This document shows, piece by piece, positions 14,921-21,892 of a DNA stretch of 33,296 bases. The position numbers and the translations under genes were made by a program. The notes beneath the pieces were generated by a model, which did not search any database, was not told the DNA's origin, and worked only from the letters and a program-made list of their open reading frames with translations. Each line of letters starts with the position of its first letter. Position 1 is the stretch's first letter. This DNA comes from Planctomycetota bacterium (GTDB lineage Bacteria; Planctomycetota; Phycisphaerae; Phycisphaerales; SM1A02): the NCBI GenBank assembly GCA_003671055.1, contig QWPV01000026.1, positions 1 to 33,296 on the forward strand. The letters are read 5' to 3'.

Positions 14921-16978
14921 TTGCAGCAATTGAAGCGTACGATCGACGCTGCGTTGATTGAAGACCTTGCGCAACTTCTCGGCACGGAAAGTCCACTCGC
15001 CCGTCGGCTTGAGGGATTTGAAATTCGACCGCAGCAGCAGGAAATGGCGCGTGCAGTTGCGGCGTGTATGGAGTCGCGTGGACGGTTGCTCGTCGAAGCA
15101 GGCACGGGCATCGGAAAGAGTTTCGCGTATTTGTTTCCAGCGATCGCGCGCGTCGTGAGTCATGGCGAGCGCGTTGTCATTTGCACCAACACGATTTCGT
15201 TGCAAGAGCAGTTGATGGAGAAGGACATTCCGCTGCTCAACGCGATTATTCCAGAAGAGTTCTCGTCTGTGCTCGTGAAAGGGCGCGGCAACTATGTGTC
15301 TCTGCGTCGATTGAAAGTCGCGAGCGAACGGCAGACGAAGTTGTTCTCGAATGAAGATGATCTTCATGCGCTGCATCAACTCGAAGATTGGGCGTACACG
15401 ACAACCGATGGCACGAAGGCATCGCTGCCGATCTTGCCGCGTGGACCTGTGTGGGAGCATGCGGAGAGTGACGCGGGAAACTGCATGGGGCGTCGCTGCC
15501 CAACCTACGAGAAGTGCTTCTATCAAGCGGCACGGCGGCGCATGGAGCATGGGCAGATCTTGGTCTGCAATCACGCGCTCTTCTTCGCAGACCTCGCGCT
15601 TCGATCTCGCGGCAGCGGATTCTTGCCCGCGTACGACCATGTCATTCTCGACGAAGCGCATCATGTGGAAGATGTCGCGAGTTCGAACTTCGGTTTGCGC
15701 ATTTCGGAATCGCGCGTGAAGCATGTGCTGCGGACGCTGTACAACTCGACAACTGGTCGCGGCGTGCTCGCATCGATTCAGCCGATGGGTTCGACGATTG
15801 CGGAGGTCGATGATTGCGTCCACGCGGTGCTTGCTGCCATCGACAGCGCGGAAGGATTCTTTCACGACTGCAACACATTGCATGAGACGCAAGGTGGTCG
15901 CAACGGTCGACTACCAAATCCTTGTCCGATCGCGGACACGTTCACGCCGAGTCTTCGTCGCATCGTGGAGCGGTTGCGCCTTCTCAAAGAAGCCTTGCAC
16001 GATGAGAACGCACAGTTTGATGTCGCGAGCGCGGCGGTGCGGATCTTCGAACTTGCAGGTGAAATCGAAGCGTTTCTGCAGCAGTCTCTCGAGGGTTGCG
16101 TCTACTGGTTGGAGGCAGGAAAGCCGAGTGGCGGACACGCGCGACGGAGCATGATTCTCTGTTGCGCGACGATTGACGTTGGTCCGTTGCTTCGCTCGAA
16201 ACTCTTTTCGCAACGGGTGTCCGTCACGATGACCAGTGCCACGCTCGCAACCGTGAGTGCGGATCATGAGCGCGAAGGCCGCGAGACACCGAGTGGATTT
16301 GAGCACACGATTGCACGGCTCGGCTGTGATGGTGCCGCGACACTCCGACTTGGAAGCCCGTTCCAATTCGCGCGACAGATGGATGTCTACATCGAACGCG
16401 GCATGCCCGCGCCCGATGCACCGCGCGCGATTGACAGCATCGTGCCGAAGATTCTCGAACACATCCATGCAACAGGTGGCGGGGCGTTTGTCCTCTTCAC
16501 AAGCTTTCGTGCGTTGCGCGAAACTGCCGCTCGCTGCGCGCCAATGCTGCGCGCGCGCGGACATCAAGTGCTTGTCCACGGCGAAGACGGCGAGCGCTCG
16601 CAACTGCTTCGCATGTTCCGCGAGCGCGACAACTCTGTGCTCTTCGGCACATCGAGTTTTTGGGAGGGCGTGGATGTGCGCGGTCAGGCATTGCGCAATG
16701 TCATCATCACGAAACTTCCGTTCGATGTGCCTGATCATCCGCTGGTGCAAGCTCGCCACGAACGCATCGAAGCAGCAGGAGGCAATCCCTTCCGCGATGA
16801 TCAACTCCCTCGCGCAATTCTTCGATTCAAGCAAGGAGTGGGAAGACTCATTCGGAGTGCGACGGACACAGGTCGTGTGGTGATCCTTGATCCGCGCATC
16901 GTCACGAAGTACTACGGTCGGCTGTTCCTCGCAGCGCTGCCTGACGGCGTTGAACCGCAGTTCCCTGAGTCCGACTGA
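14921..16978 (+). CDS. DinG/XPD-type iron-sulfur DNA helicase
   Basis: A 685-residue superfamily 2 helicase. It has RPQQQEMARAV near 36-46, Walker A EAGTGIGKS at 59-67, motif Ia CTNTISLQEQL, and DEAH at 244-247. Four cysteines (C188, C193, C199, C216) between motif Ia and DEAH are spaced to hold a 4Fe-4S cluster. Late motifs are TMTSATL, FTSFRALRE, FGTSSFWEGVDV and QGVGRLIRS. This fits DinG/YoaA-like helicases, which unwind 5' to 3' and act on damaged or structured DNA or R-loops. No exonuclease domain is fused. The start is uncertain: I use the TTG at 14921, with further in-frame TTG codons at 14930 and 14954, and no strong ribosome-binding site. The ATG at 14895 is in another frame and closes quickly. 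Confidence 0.9.
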   Translation: MQQLKRTIDAALIEDLAQLLGTESPLARRLEGFEIRPQQQEMARAVAACMESRGRLLVEAGTGIGKSFAYLFPAIARVVSHGERVVICTNTISLQEQLMEKDIPLLNAIIPEEFSSVLVKGRGNYVSLRRLKVASERQTKLFSNEDDLHALHQLEDWAYTTTDGTKASLPILPRGPVWEHAESDAGNCMGRRCPTYEKCFYQAARRRMEHGQILVCNHALFFADLALRSRGSGFLPAYDHVILDEAHHVEDVASSNFGLRISESRVKHVLRTLYNSTTGRGVLASIQPMGSTIAEVDDCVHAVLAAIDSAEGFFHDCNTLHETQGGRNGRLPNPCPIADTFTPSLRRIVERLRLLKEALHDENAQFDVASAAVRIFELAGEIEAFLQQSLEGCVYWLEAGKPSGGHARRSMILCCATIDVGPLLRSKLFSQRVSVTMTSATLATVSADHEREGRETPSGFEHTIARLGCDGAATLRLGSPFQFARQMDVYIERGMPAPDAPRAIDSIVPKILEHIHATGGGAFVLFTSFRALRETAARCAPMLRARGHQVLVHGEDGERSQLLRMFRERDNSVLFGTSSFWEGVDVRGQALRNVIITKLPFDVPDHPLVQARHERIEAAGGNPFRDDQLPRAILRFKQGVGRLIRSATDTGRVVILDPRIVTKYYGRLFLAALPDGVEPQFPESD

Positions 16979-17175
16979 TTTCCGTAGGTCGTGCAATTCG
17001 GTCCGATTCTTTCGTCTCGCTGAGAGTTCCACTGCGCTGCGAGCGGAGAGTGGCAGTTCGAGGAGCGTTTTCCCCGCATCAGTTTAAATTGCTGCGAACG
17101 CTCTAAGTTCCTTGCGCGCTCCCGATTGTCGGGCAGACTTCCACAGTTCGATCCTGTTTCAGAGGCACTCCGTTC
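16979..17175. other. Intergenic region without recognised gene
   Basis: These 197 bases separate the helicase from the haloperoxidase-like gene. I see only a small inverted repeat (CCCGATTGTCGGG, 17122-17134) and AGAGG about ten bases before the next ATG. It should carry the promoter of the secreted enzyme, but I could not pick a convincing one. Confidence 0.5.
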
Positions 17176-19194
17176 ATGTCCCACTCGTCGACTCAAAGCA
17201 TCCTTCGCGCGCTGTTTGCAACCTTCGCGCTGCTCGTCTTCGGATTCACCTCGACCGCAGTCGCGACGGGCGGATCAATTGCGCGTCACTGGGATGAAGC
17301 GCTGCTCGCATCGATTCGTAAAGACGTCGTGCATCCACCGCGTCAAGCGCGCAATCTGTTTCATTTGTCGGGAGCGATGTACGACGCGTGGGCTGCGTAT
17401 GACGCGACTGCGATGGGTTATCTCTTCCGTGAGAAACTCTCCGCGAAAAATGTTGACGCCGCACGCGACGAAGCGATCTCTTACGCCTCGTATCGCATCT
17501 TGCGCTCGCGCTTTGCGAGCAGTCCCAACGCGACACTCATCACGCCGATCTTATTGACAGCGATGGTGAATGCTGGTTACGACCAGAGCGTCACGACATT
17601 GATCGGTAACACGCCTGCAGCAGTCGGCAATCGCATTGCGGCGCAGTACCTTGCATACGGACTCGGTGATGGTTCGCATGAGGAGATCGCGCACGCGAGC
17701 TATCCAGGAACCTACGTCAATGTGAATCCTCCGCTCATCGTCGCGCTCGGTGGCAACCCAGGAACGCTCTTCCCTAATCGCTACCAACCACTTGCGTTGA
17801 CTTACTTCGTCGATCAAGGCGGCAATGTTGTTCCCGGCGGCTACCCCGCGAAACTCGCACCTTTCTGGGGGTTTGTGAAGCCATTCGCGCTCACGACCGA
17901 GGACCTGAGCGCGAGTAACCCCGGCGTGTATCTCGATCAAGGTCCGCCCGCGCAGATCTTCAGCAAGTCGGACGCGCTGTATCGCGAGGGGCACGAAGAT
18001 GTCGTTGTCCTTTCGTCAATGCTGACGCCTGATGACGGCGTGATGATCGACGTTTCACCGAGCGTGCTTGGAAATAATCCACTCGGGACGAACGCAGGTT
18101 CAGGGCACGCGTTGAATCCTGCGACAGGACTTCCCTATCCATCAAACATCGTGAAGCGCGGCGACTGGGCGCGATGCCTCGCGGAGTTCTGGGCGGATGG
18201 TCCAACAAGCGAGACGCCTCCTGGTCACTGGAACACGTTGCTCAACACGGTCATGTCGCATGCGGCATTTGAGCGCCGACTCTTCGGCACGGGTCCGATT
18301 CTTGGTGAACTTGAATATGAAGTGAAGGCGTACATGGCGCTCAATGGTGCGCTGCATGATGCAGCCATCACCGCATGGGGACACAAGGGCCACTACGACA
18401 GTTCGCGGCCGATCACCGCTGTGCGCTACATGTCGCATCACGGGCAGTGCAGTGACAACACGCAGCCGAGTTACAGCGCTGCAGGCATTCATCTCATCCC
18501 TGGTGTGATCGAACTCATCACAGCAGAATCAAGCATGCCTGGTCAACGGCACGCGAATCTTGCAGGAAACCAAGGCAAAATCGCTGTGAAGAGTTGGCCA
18601 GGTGCGCCGCTCGTTCCCGGCACACAGTACAGCGGTGTGCGTTGGATGCTTGGAACTGATTGGGTTCCGTACCAGCGCCCAACCTTCGTGAGTCCACCGT
18701 TTGCGGGCTACATGAGTGGACACTCCACGTTCAGCCGAGCCGGTGCGCGTGTGCTCACTGGACTGACTGGGAGCGAATTCTTCCCAGGTGGCGTCGGTGA
18801 GTTTACTTGCGCGCAGAATGCGTATCTCGTGTTCGAAGACGGACCGAGCCAAACACTCACATTCCAGTGGGCGACCTACTTCGATGCAGCGGATCAGTCG
18901 GGTCTCTCGCGGCTCTATGGTGGAATTCATCCATCGTTTGATGACTTCCCCGGACGCATTGTGGGCGACGCAATCGGATTGCGCTCACTCGCGCGCGCGC
19001 CTCAATACTGGAACGGCACGCTCACAAGTTGCGCAGGCGACATCGATCTCAACGGCAACATTGATGCCGCGGATCTGACGATGCTTCTCTCGATGTGGGG
19101 GACGGCGAATCCAGCGGCGGACATCGATGGCGATGGCATCGTCGATGCGCCTGATCTCACTGCGTTGCTGTCAGCGTGGGGCGTGTGCCCGTAA
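17176..19194 (+). CDS. Secreted vanadium-haloperoxidase-like (PAP2 superfamily) protein with C-terminal dockerin-like module
   Basis: A 672-residue exported protein. The signal peptide spans about residues 1-30 (hydrophobic FATFALLVFGFTSTAVA). The three blocks of the vanadate/phosphate pocket are present in order: K404 with R411-P412 (KGHYDSSRP, i.e. K-x6-RP), SGH at 514-516 (GYMSGHSTFS), and SR at 578-579 with H585 (SRLYGGIHPSFDD). These residues bind vanadate in haloperoxidases and phosphate in PAP2 acid phosphatases. Sequence alone does not decide between halide oxidation and phosphatase activity, though length and the helical N-terminal half favour the haloperoxidase-related family. Residues 621-672 are dockerin-like, with two calcium-loop repeats (GDIDLNGNIDAADLTMLLSM and ADIDGDGIVDAPDLTALLSA) and a final WGVCP. 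AGAGG precedes the ATG. Its last 24 bases overlap the end of pyrC on the other strand. Confidence 0.87.
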   Translation: MSHSSTQSILRALFATFALLVFGFTSTAVATGGSIARHWDEALLASIRKDVVHPPRQARNLFHLSGAMYDAWAAYDATAMGYLFREKLSAKNVDAARDEAISYASYRILRSRFASSPNATLITPILLTAMVNAGYDQSVTTLIGNTPAAVGNRIAAQYLAYGLGDGSHEEIAHASYPGTYVNVNPPLIVALGGNPGTLFPNRYQPLALTYFVDQGGNVVPGGYPAKLAPFWGFVKPFALTTEDLSASNPGVYLDQGPPAQIFSKSDALYREGHEDVVVLSSMLTPDDGVMIDVSPSVLGNNPLGTNAGSGHALNPATGLPYPSNIVKRGDWARCLAEFWADGPTSETPPGHWNTLLNTVMSHAAFERRLFGTGPILGELEYEVKAYMALNGALHDAAITAWGHKGHYDSSRPITAVRYMSHHGQCSDNTQPSYSAAGIHLIPGVIELITAESSMPGQRHANLAGNQGKIAVKSWPGAPLVPGTQYSGVRWMLGTDWVPYQRPTFVSPPFAGYMSGHSTFSRAGARVLTGLTGSEFFPGGVGEFTCAQNAYLVFEDGPSQTLTFQWATYFDAADQSGLSRLYGGIHPSFDDFPGRIVGDAIGLRSLARAPQYWNGTLTSCAGDIDLNGNIDAADLTMLLSMWGTANPAADIDGDGIVDAPDLTALLSAWGVCP

Positions 19195-20544
19195 GGCTTG
19201 CGATGGGTTCGTTGCGCATGTTGCATCGAAGAGTATTTCGCCAGCCCGCACCGTCATCACAGGTTTCGCACGCACATTCCAGCCATCGAATGGGCAGTTA
19301 CGCGACTTTGATTGGAACGCGTCTGCGCGAATCGTCCATGAGTTCTCTGGGTCGATGAGCGTGAGGTCAGCAACACCGCCGACGGTAAGCGTGCCGATTC
19401 CATCGACGCGCGACGCGAGCCCACAGAGCCGCGCTGGCGCAAGCGTGAGCAGTTGAATCAATCGTGGCCAGTCGATCACGCCGTCTTCGACAAGTGCTTT
19501 CGCGTAGAGGGCAAGTGCGCATTCGAGTCCGATGATTCCAAACGGCGCGCTCGCGAAGTCACGCGCTTTCTCAGCAATCGTGTGGGGCGCGTGATCGGTT
19601 GCGAGCACATCGATCGTGCCATCGGCGATCGCGAGTTTCAGTTCATTGATATCCCACTGCGTACGAAGCGGCGGGTTCATCTTCGCGCCGGTGTTGTAGC
19701 CATCGCAAGCGTCGCAGGTGAGGAGCAGATGGTGCGGCGCTGCTTCGCCAGAGATGCGATGGGCGCGATCAGAACCAACACGCGCACGCGCTTCTCGCAG
19801 GATGCGCGCACTTCCGCCGCTCGAGAGATGCTGCGCGTGATAGCGCGCATCGATGCGTGTGTTGAGGCGCAAATCGCGCTCGAACATGACTTCTTCAGCA
19901 TCGCGCGGCCAGGGCAGAAGGCCAAGTCGCGTTGCAACTGGTCCCTCATTGATGAGCCCGCCTTCTGAAAGCGACGCATCTTGGCAGTGCTGCATGAACG
20001 CGCGATCGAGTGTCTTGCACACTTCAAGCACGCGACGCATCATGCCGCCCGACGCGATGCCGTCGCCGTCGTCAGAGAACGCGACCGCGCCAGCGTGCGC
20101 CATCGATGCCATCGGCGCGAGCTGATCGCCCTTGCGTCCGACCGTTGCAGCACCCACGACAAACACGCGCGCGCTCGCGGCGTCCGCAGCGCGTCCTTCG
20201 ACGAATCGCACCGCCATCGCGGTATCGAGGCAAGGGTTCGTGTTGGGCATGCAGCACACTGTGGTGAATCCACCCGCGGCAGCAGAACGCGTTCCCGTCG
20301 CAATCGTCTCTTTCGCTTCACCGCCTGGTTCGCGCAGATGCACGTGCGGATCAATCAGTCCTGGACAGAGAATCGCACCACCGCAATCAATCACCTGTGC
20401 GTGCGATGGAGCGTTGACCTTGCCCCCGTATGCAATCGCCTGAATGCATTCGCCCACGACGAGCAATTCGCCAGTTTCATCGCGCTTTGTGAGCGGGTCA
20501 ATGATGCGTCCGCCGCGGAAGTGAAGTGCGCGCTCCGTCGTCAT
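19171..20544 (-). CDS. pyrC: Dihydroorotase
   Basis: A 457-residue amidohydrolase of the multifunctional type I length class that closes carbamoyl-aspartate to dihydroorotate in pyrimidine synthesis. It has the zinc motif DPHVHLREPG near 65-74, CMPNTNP, FSDDGDGI, QHCQD, GEAAPHHLLLT and the catalytic TDHAPHT; the end carries GIGTLTVGGVADLTLIDPE. The bridging lysine seen in some amidohydrolases is not expected in this class. The ATG at 20544 overlaps the stop of the DUF4920-like gene as ATGA, so the two are translationally coupled. No pyrB or carA is adjacent. Its end runs 24 bases into the haloperoxidase-like gene from the opposite side. Confidence 0.92.
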   Translation of the reverse strand: MTTERALHFRGGRIIDPLTKRDETGELLVVGECIQAIAYGGKVNAPSHAQVIDCGGAILCPGLIDPHVHLREPGGEAKETIATGTRSAAAGGFTTVCCMPNTNPCLDTAMAVRFVEGRAADAASARVFVVGAATVGRKGDQLAPMASMAHAGAVAFSDDGDGIASGGMMRRVLEVCKTLDRAFMQHCQDASLSEGGLINEGPVATRLGLLPWPRDAEEVMFERDLRLNTRIDARYHAQHLSSGGSARILREARARVGSDRAHRISGEAAPHHLLLTCDACDGYNTGAKMNPPLRTQWDINELKLAIADGTIDVLATDHAPHTIAEKARDFASAPFGIIGLECALALYAKALVEDGVIDWPRLIQLLTLAPARLCGLASRVDGIGTLTVGGVADLTLIDPENSWTIRADAFQSKSRNCPFDGWNVRAKPVMTVRAGEILFDATCATNPSQALRAHAPR

Positions 20545-21170
20545 GGTGTTCCTTCTGCTGGTGGAATCACAGGCGTGATCACAGGCACGATGCCGCCAAC
20601 TTTTGGCGGAGTTTCCGCTTCTGCTGGAAGTGGTGACGCCGGTTCATCGAGGCCGTGCTTTGGCATCACCACGGAGTCAGCGATGAAAACGATCTTGCGT
20701 TCTTCCACAACAATCGCCGCGATTTCTTCCGCGGACTTACCGGCGTCGCTCGCGAGGTGCTGCAGCATTTCGACAGTCTGCACTTGCCAGAATGCATATC
20801 CCGTCGCGTGCACACTCCGTCCTCGGCAGTTGCGCGGCACGAAGAACGCGTGATCCTTGTTCATGACGAGGATCTTCGCTTGGTCTGCTCCTTCAATCTC
20901 AAGCCAGCAACCCATCGTGAGACAGACTTGCGCGACATGGCCGTCGAGGACGAGGAGTTCGCCAGTTCCCACGAAGTCTTCTGGATGCGCGAGCAGTATT
21001 TCTGGTGAGAGTTCAGGTGTTACAGAACGAAGCGTTTCTTCGAATGTTCCGTAGACCGCCCAACCTTGTTGTACGTCGTAGGTCGCTCTCGTTGGAGTGT
21101 TGCATCCACTCAGGTTGAGGCTCAAGAGCGCAAGGGAAAGGAGGGAGGCGCGTCGCATCATCGGTGGCAT
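20541..21170 (-). CDS. DUF4920-like lipoprotein
   Basis: A 209-residue lipoprotein. The signal MPPMMRRASLLSLALLSLNL ends in the lipobox LSGC. The mature part carries GELLVLDGHVAQVCLTMGCW then LEIEG, matching the core of DUF4920 proteins (a small OB-like domain where 'VC..KGCWM' is conserved). It continues through ILVMNKDHAFFVPRNCRG, HATGYAF and EEIAAIVVEERKIVFIADSV. The two cysteines of the VC..MGCW block may bind metal or form a disulphide. A Pro/Glu-rich tail follows. Other Met codons (fourth and fifth) could be the start. It is the first gene of a pair with pyrC; a metabolic link is not evident. Confidence 0.75.
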   Translation of the reverse strand: MPPMMRRASLLSLALLSLNLSGCNTPTRATYDVQQGWAVYGTFEETLRSVTPELSPEILLAHPEDFVGTGELLVLDGHVAQVCLTMGCWLEIEGADQAKILVMNKDHAFFVPRNCRGRSVHATGYAFWQVQTVEMLQHLASDAGKSAEEIAAIVVEERKIVFIADSVVMPKHGLDEPASPLPAEAETPPKVGGIVPVITPVIPPAEGTP

Positions 21171-21223
21171 GGTAGAAGAAGCACGCGCAATCGTTCATGC
21201 GATGAAACGCAGATCAATTGAAG

Positions 21224-21259
21224 CAAAAAAGCAGTCGCCCGGAAGATTCCGGGCGACTG
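21224..21259 (-). terminator. Strong rho-independent terminator
   Basis: A perfect 12-bp stem (21232-21243 with 21248-21259) with loop AGAT is followed on the minus strand by TTTTTT (21225-21230). It is the best terminator in the window. It lies 138 bases past the cysteine-rich lipoprotein gene and directly before the DUF4920-like gene, so it closes the former transcript. Confidence 0.92.
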
Positions 21260-21397
21260 GGATTCGATACGTGATCGAAGTGACTTGTGCTTTGTCATGC
21301 CACGTGAACGTGTGCATGACTTCACAGCAAGTGCTGACCGAAGTCAGCGCATTGGCGAATCAACATGCTTGACGCACGTTGACTCTGAGGGCGAGCC

Positions 21398-21700
21398 TCA
21401 CTTGCCAGAGCAGGTTGTCTTGCCAGCGCAGCAGCCGGACTTACCGGAGACAGCGCCTGGAGCAGCAGCTGGAGCAGCGGTTGACATGGAGCATGACGAA
21501 GCACCCTTGGTGCAGGTCGCGGCAGCGCCGGAGACTGCGCCAGGAGCGGATGTCATGGTTGCGGTGCACTCAGCTGACTTGGTTGCACAGCATGCGGACG
21601 AACCAGAGACAGCGCCTGGGGCAGCGGTCTTGGTGGTTGAGTTGCATGCACCGAGGAAAGCAACGAGCGAGAGGCAAGCGAGAGTCGTAAGGGTCTTCAT
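21398..21700 (-). CDS. Cysteine-rich lipoprotein with three PGAVSG repeats
   Basis: A 100-residue lipoprotein. The ATG at 21700 has a strong AAAGGAG eight bases upstream, and the signal MKTLTTLACLSLVAFLGAC ends in lipobox LGAC with C19 as the lipidated residue. The mature 81 residues consist mostly of three units beginning APGAVSG at residues 27, 52 and 80. Each continues as three residues, then [CT]C, then a spacer and another C: C37-C38-C45, C63-C70, C90-C91-C97. The DNA repeats too (see the repeat entries). I recognise no family. Cysteine pairs on a surface-tethered, Lys/Ser/Thr-rich chain suggest metal binding or disulphide cross-linking, which is inference. It is monocistronic, with its own leader and terminator. 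Confidence 0.82.
   Translation of the reverse strand: MKTLTTLACLSLVAFLGACNSTTKTAAPGAVSGSSACCATKSAECTATMTSAPGAVSGAAATCTKGASSCSMSTAAPAAAPGAVSGKSGCCAGKTTCSGK
21444..21465. repeat. 22-bp repeat, copy 1, coding PGAVSG (cysteine-rich lipoprotein)
   Basis: This is the third protein repeat read from the minus strand. Near-identical 22-bp copies lie at 21528-21549 and 21603-21624, differing at a few positions. The spacing of 84 and 75 bases fits in-frame growth by duplication. Confidence 0.8.
21528..21549. repeat. 22-bp repeat, copy 2, coding PGAVSG
   Basis: The middle copy of the three coding repeats in the cysteine-rich lipoprotein gene; it differs from copy 1 in three or so bases. Confidence 0.8.
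21603..21624. repeat. 22-bp repeat, copy 3, coding PGAVSG
   Basis: The copy nearest the start of the cysteine-rich lipoprotein gene; it differs from copy 1 at about two bases. Confidence 0.8.
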
Positions 21701-21767
21701 AGAGGTAACTCCTTTGAAAAAAATTTCTCCGAGGTTTGGCTCCACATGGAGCCGAATCGTTACCTCA
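21701..21767 (-). promoter_or_regulatory. Structured 5' leader of the cysteine-rich lipoprotein gene, possible translational switch
   Basis: Read on the minus strand: GAGGTAAC (21766-21759), a hairpin GGCTCC-ATGT-GGAGCC (21753-21738), ACCTC (21736-21732), a T7 tract, the ribosome-binding site AAAGGAG, then GTTACCTC (21709-21702) directly before the ATG. The 5' GAGGT can pair either with the near ACCTC, enclosing the hairpin and leaving the ribosome-binding site free, or through eight bases with GTTACCTC, which overlaps the ribosome-binding site edge and start region. The pairings exclude each other. It does not match a riboswitch class I know. Confidence 0.5.
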
Positions 21768-21892
21768 GAATAGATCAGGACGGACTATCGGCACGATTGC
21801 CGAGAGAGTTGTAAGGATACAGAGCGGACAGTGTTCGGTTCAAGCATTTTTAGAAATTTTTTGCGTATCGAATACGAATATCCTTCATCCAA

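Noticed and set aside
14663-17032. Minus-strand open frames opposite the DinG-type helicase
   Set aside because: One crosses the tRNA-Ser gene, and both are antisense to a helicase with all motifs in place.
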